Origin: Neisseria sicca
GTDB lineage: Bacteria; Pseudomonadota; Gammaproteobacteria; Burkholderiales; Neisseriaceae
DNA: 64,000 bases
NCBI RefSeq assembly: GCF_003044565.1
Contig: NZ_POXG01000003.1
Location: 248,001 to 312,000 of the forward strand
Direction: 5' to 3'
Below the pieces are notes generated by a model. That model was not told where the DNA came from. It made no database searches and saw only the letters and a program-made list of their open reading frames with translations. The position numbers and the translations under genes are program-made. Position 1 is the first letter of the stretch, and each line of letters opens with the position of its first letter. Positions 63,969 through 64,000 of the stretch are shown here, in pieces.

Positions 63969-64000
63969 GGCAGGACGGGTTTACCGTTTTCAGCCTGTCG

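Overview
The window looks like chromosomal DNA of a commensal Neisseria of the mucosa/sicca/macacae group. The evidence is the very abundant 12-mer AGGTCGTCTGAA, the 'mucosa' dialect of the Neisseria DNA uptake sequence (DUS), which often occurs as inverted pairs forming terminators. It also has nine Correia-type miniature elements with TATAGTGGATTAA ends and Neisseria-like versions of many housekeeping genes. There is no prophage, integrase, complete IS or CRISPR array.

Layout. 0-7.6 kb: tail of a probable rluD, pgeF, a DUF4178 / 48-aa membrane peptide / speD operon, a duplicated lipoprotein, a Tat-exported flavoprotein and a small periplasmic protein. 7.8-11 kb (minus strand): three genes resembling part of an aryl-polyene pigment cluster. 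11-17 kb: pncB, queH, a patatin lipoprotein, plsY, folB and a NUDIX hydrolase. 17-25 kb: a type I restriction-modification island (hsdM-hsdS-hsdR plus a YgjP-like metallopeptidase). Its hsdM has an in-frame stop at codon 82, and it is bordered by short IS-end-like sequences. 25-33 kb: two transporters, the 4.5S SRP RNA gene (ffs, minus strand), a 1277-aa FAD/Fe-S 2-hydroxyacid dehydrogenase and a universal stress protein. 33-39 kb: tcdA, two tandem paralogous membrane proteins, scpA, brnQ and a DUF3360 transporter. 39-41.6 kb (minus): an RNA ligase plus HD/kinase pair that looks like an RNA-repair cassette. 41.7-52.8 kb (minus): a CorC/HlyC protein, DUF5713, NYN-LOTUS, mdh, radA, ctpA, an EnvC-like activator, a hydrolase and a spermidine-synthase-like protein. 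53-64 kb: two identical tRNA-Thr(TGT) genes, panB, panC, a SIMPL protein, trkA, hisS-yfgM, der, hfq, an mnmM-like methyltransferase, a SirB-family gene and folK.

How the genes fit together. Most of the window is core metabolism and housekeeping: pantothenate, folate, NAD salvage, queuosine, tRNA modification, membrane lipid synthesis and DNA repair. The accessory elements are the restriction island, the RNA-repair pair, the DUF4178/SpeD operon and the pigment-like trio. The DUF3360 transporter gene and the hydroxyacid dehydrogenase gene share an identical palindromic site (ATTGTTGACAAT) upstream, which suggests one regulator controls both. All identifications come from reading the sequence and family knowledge; no database search was run.
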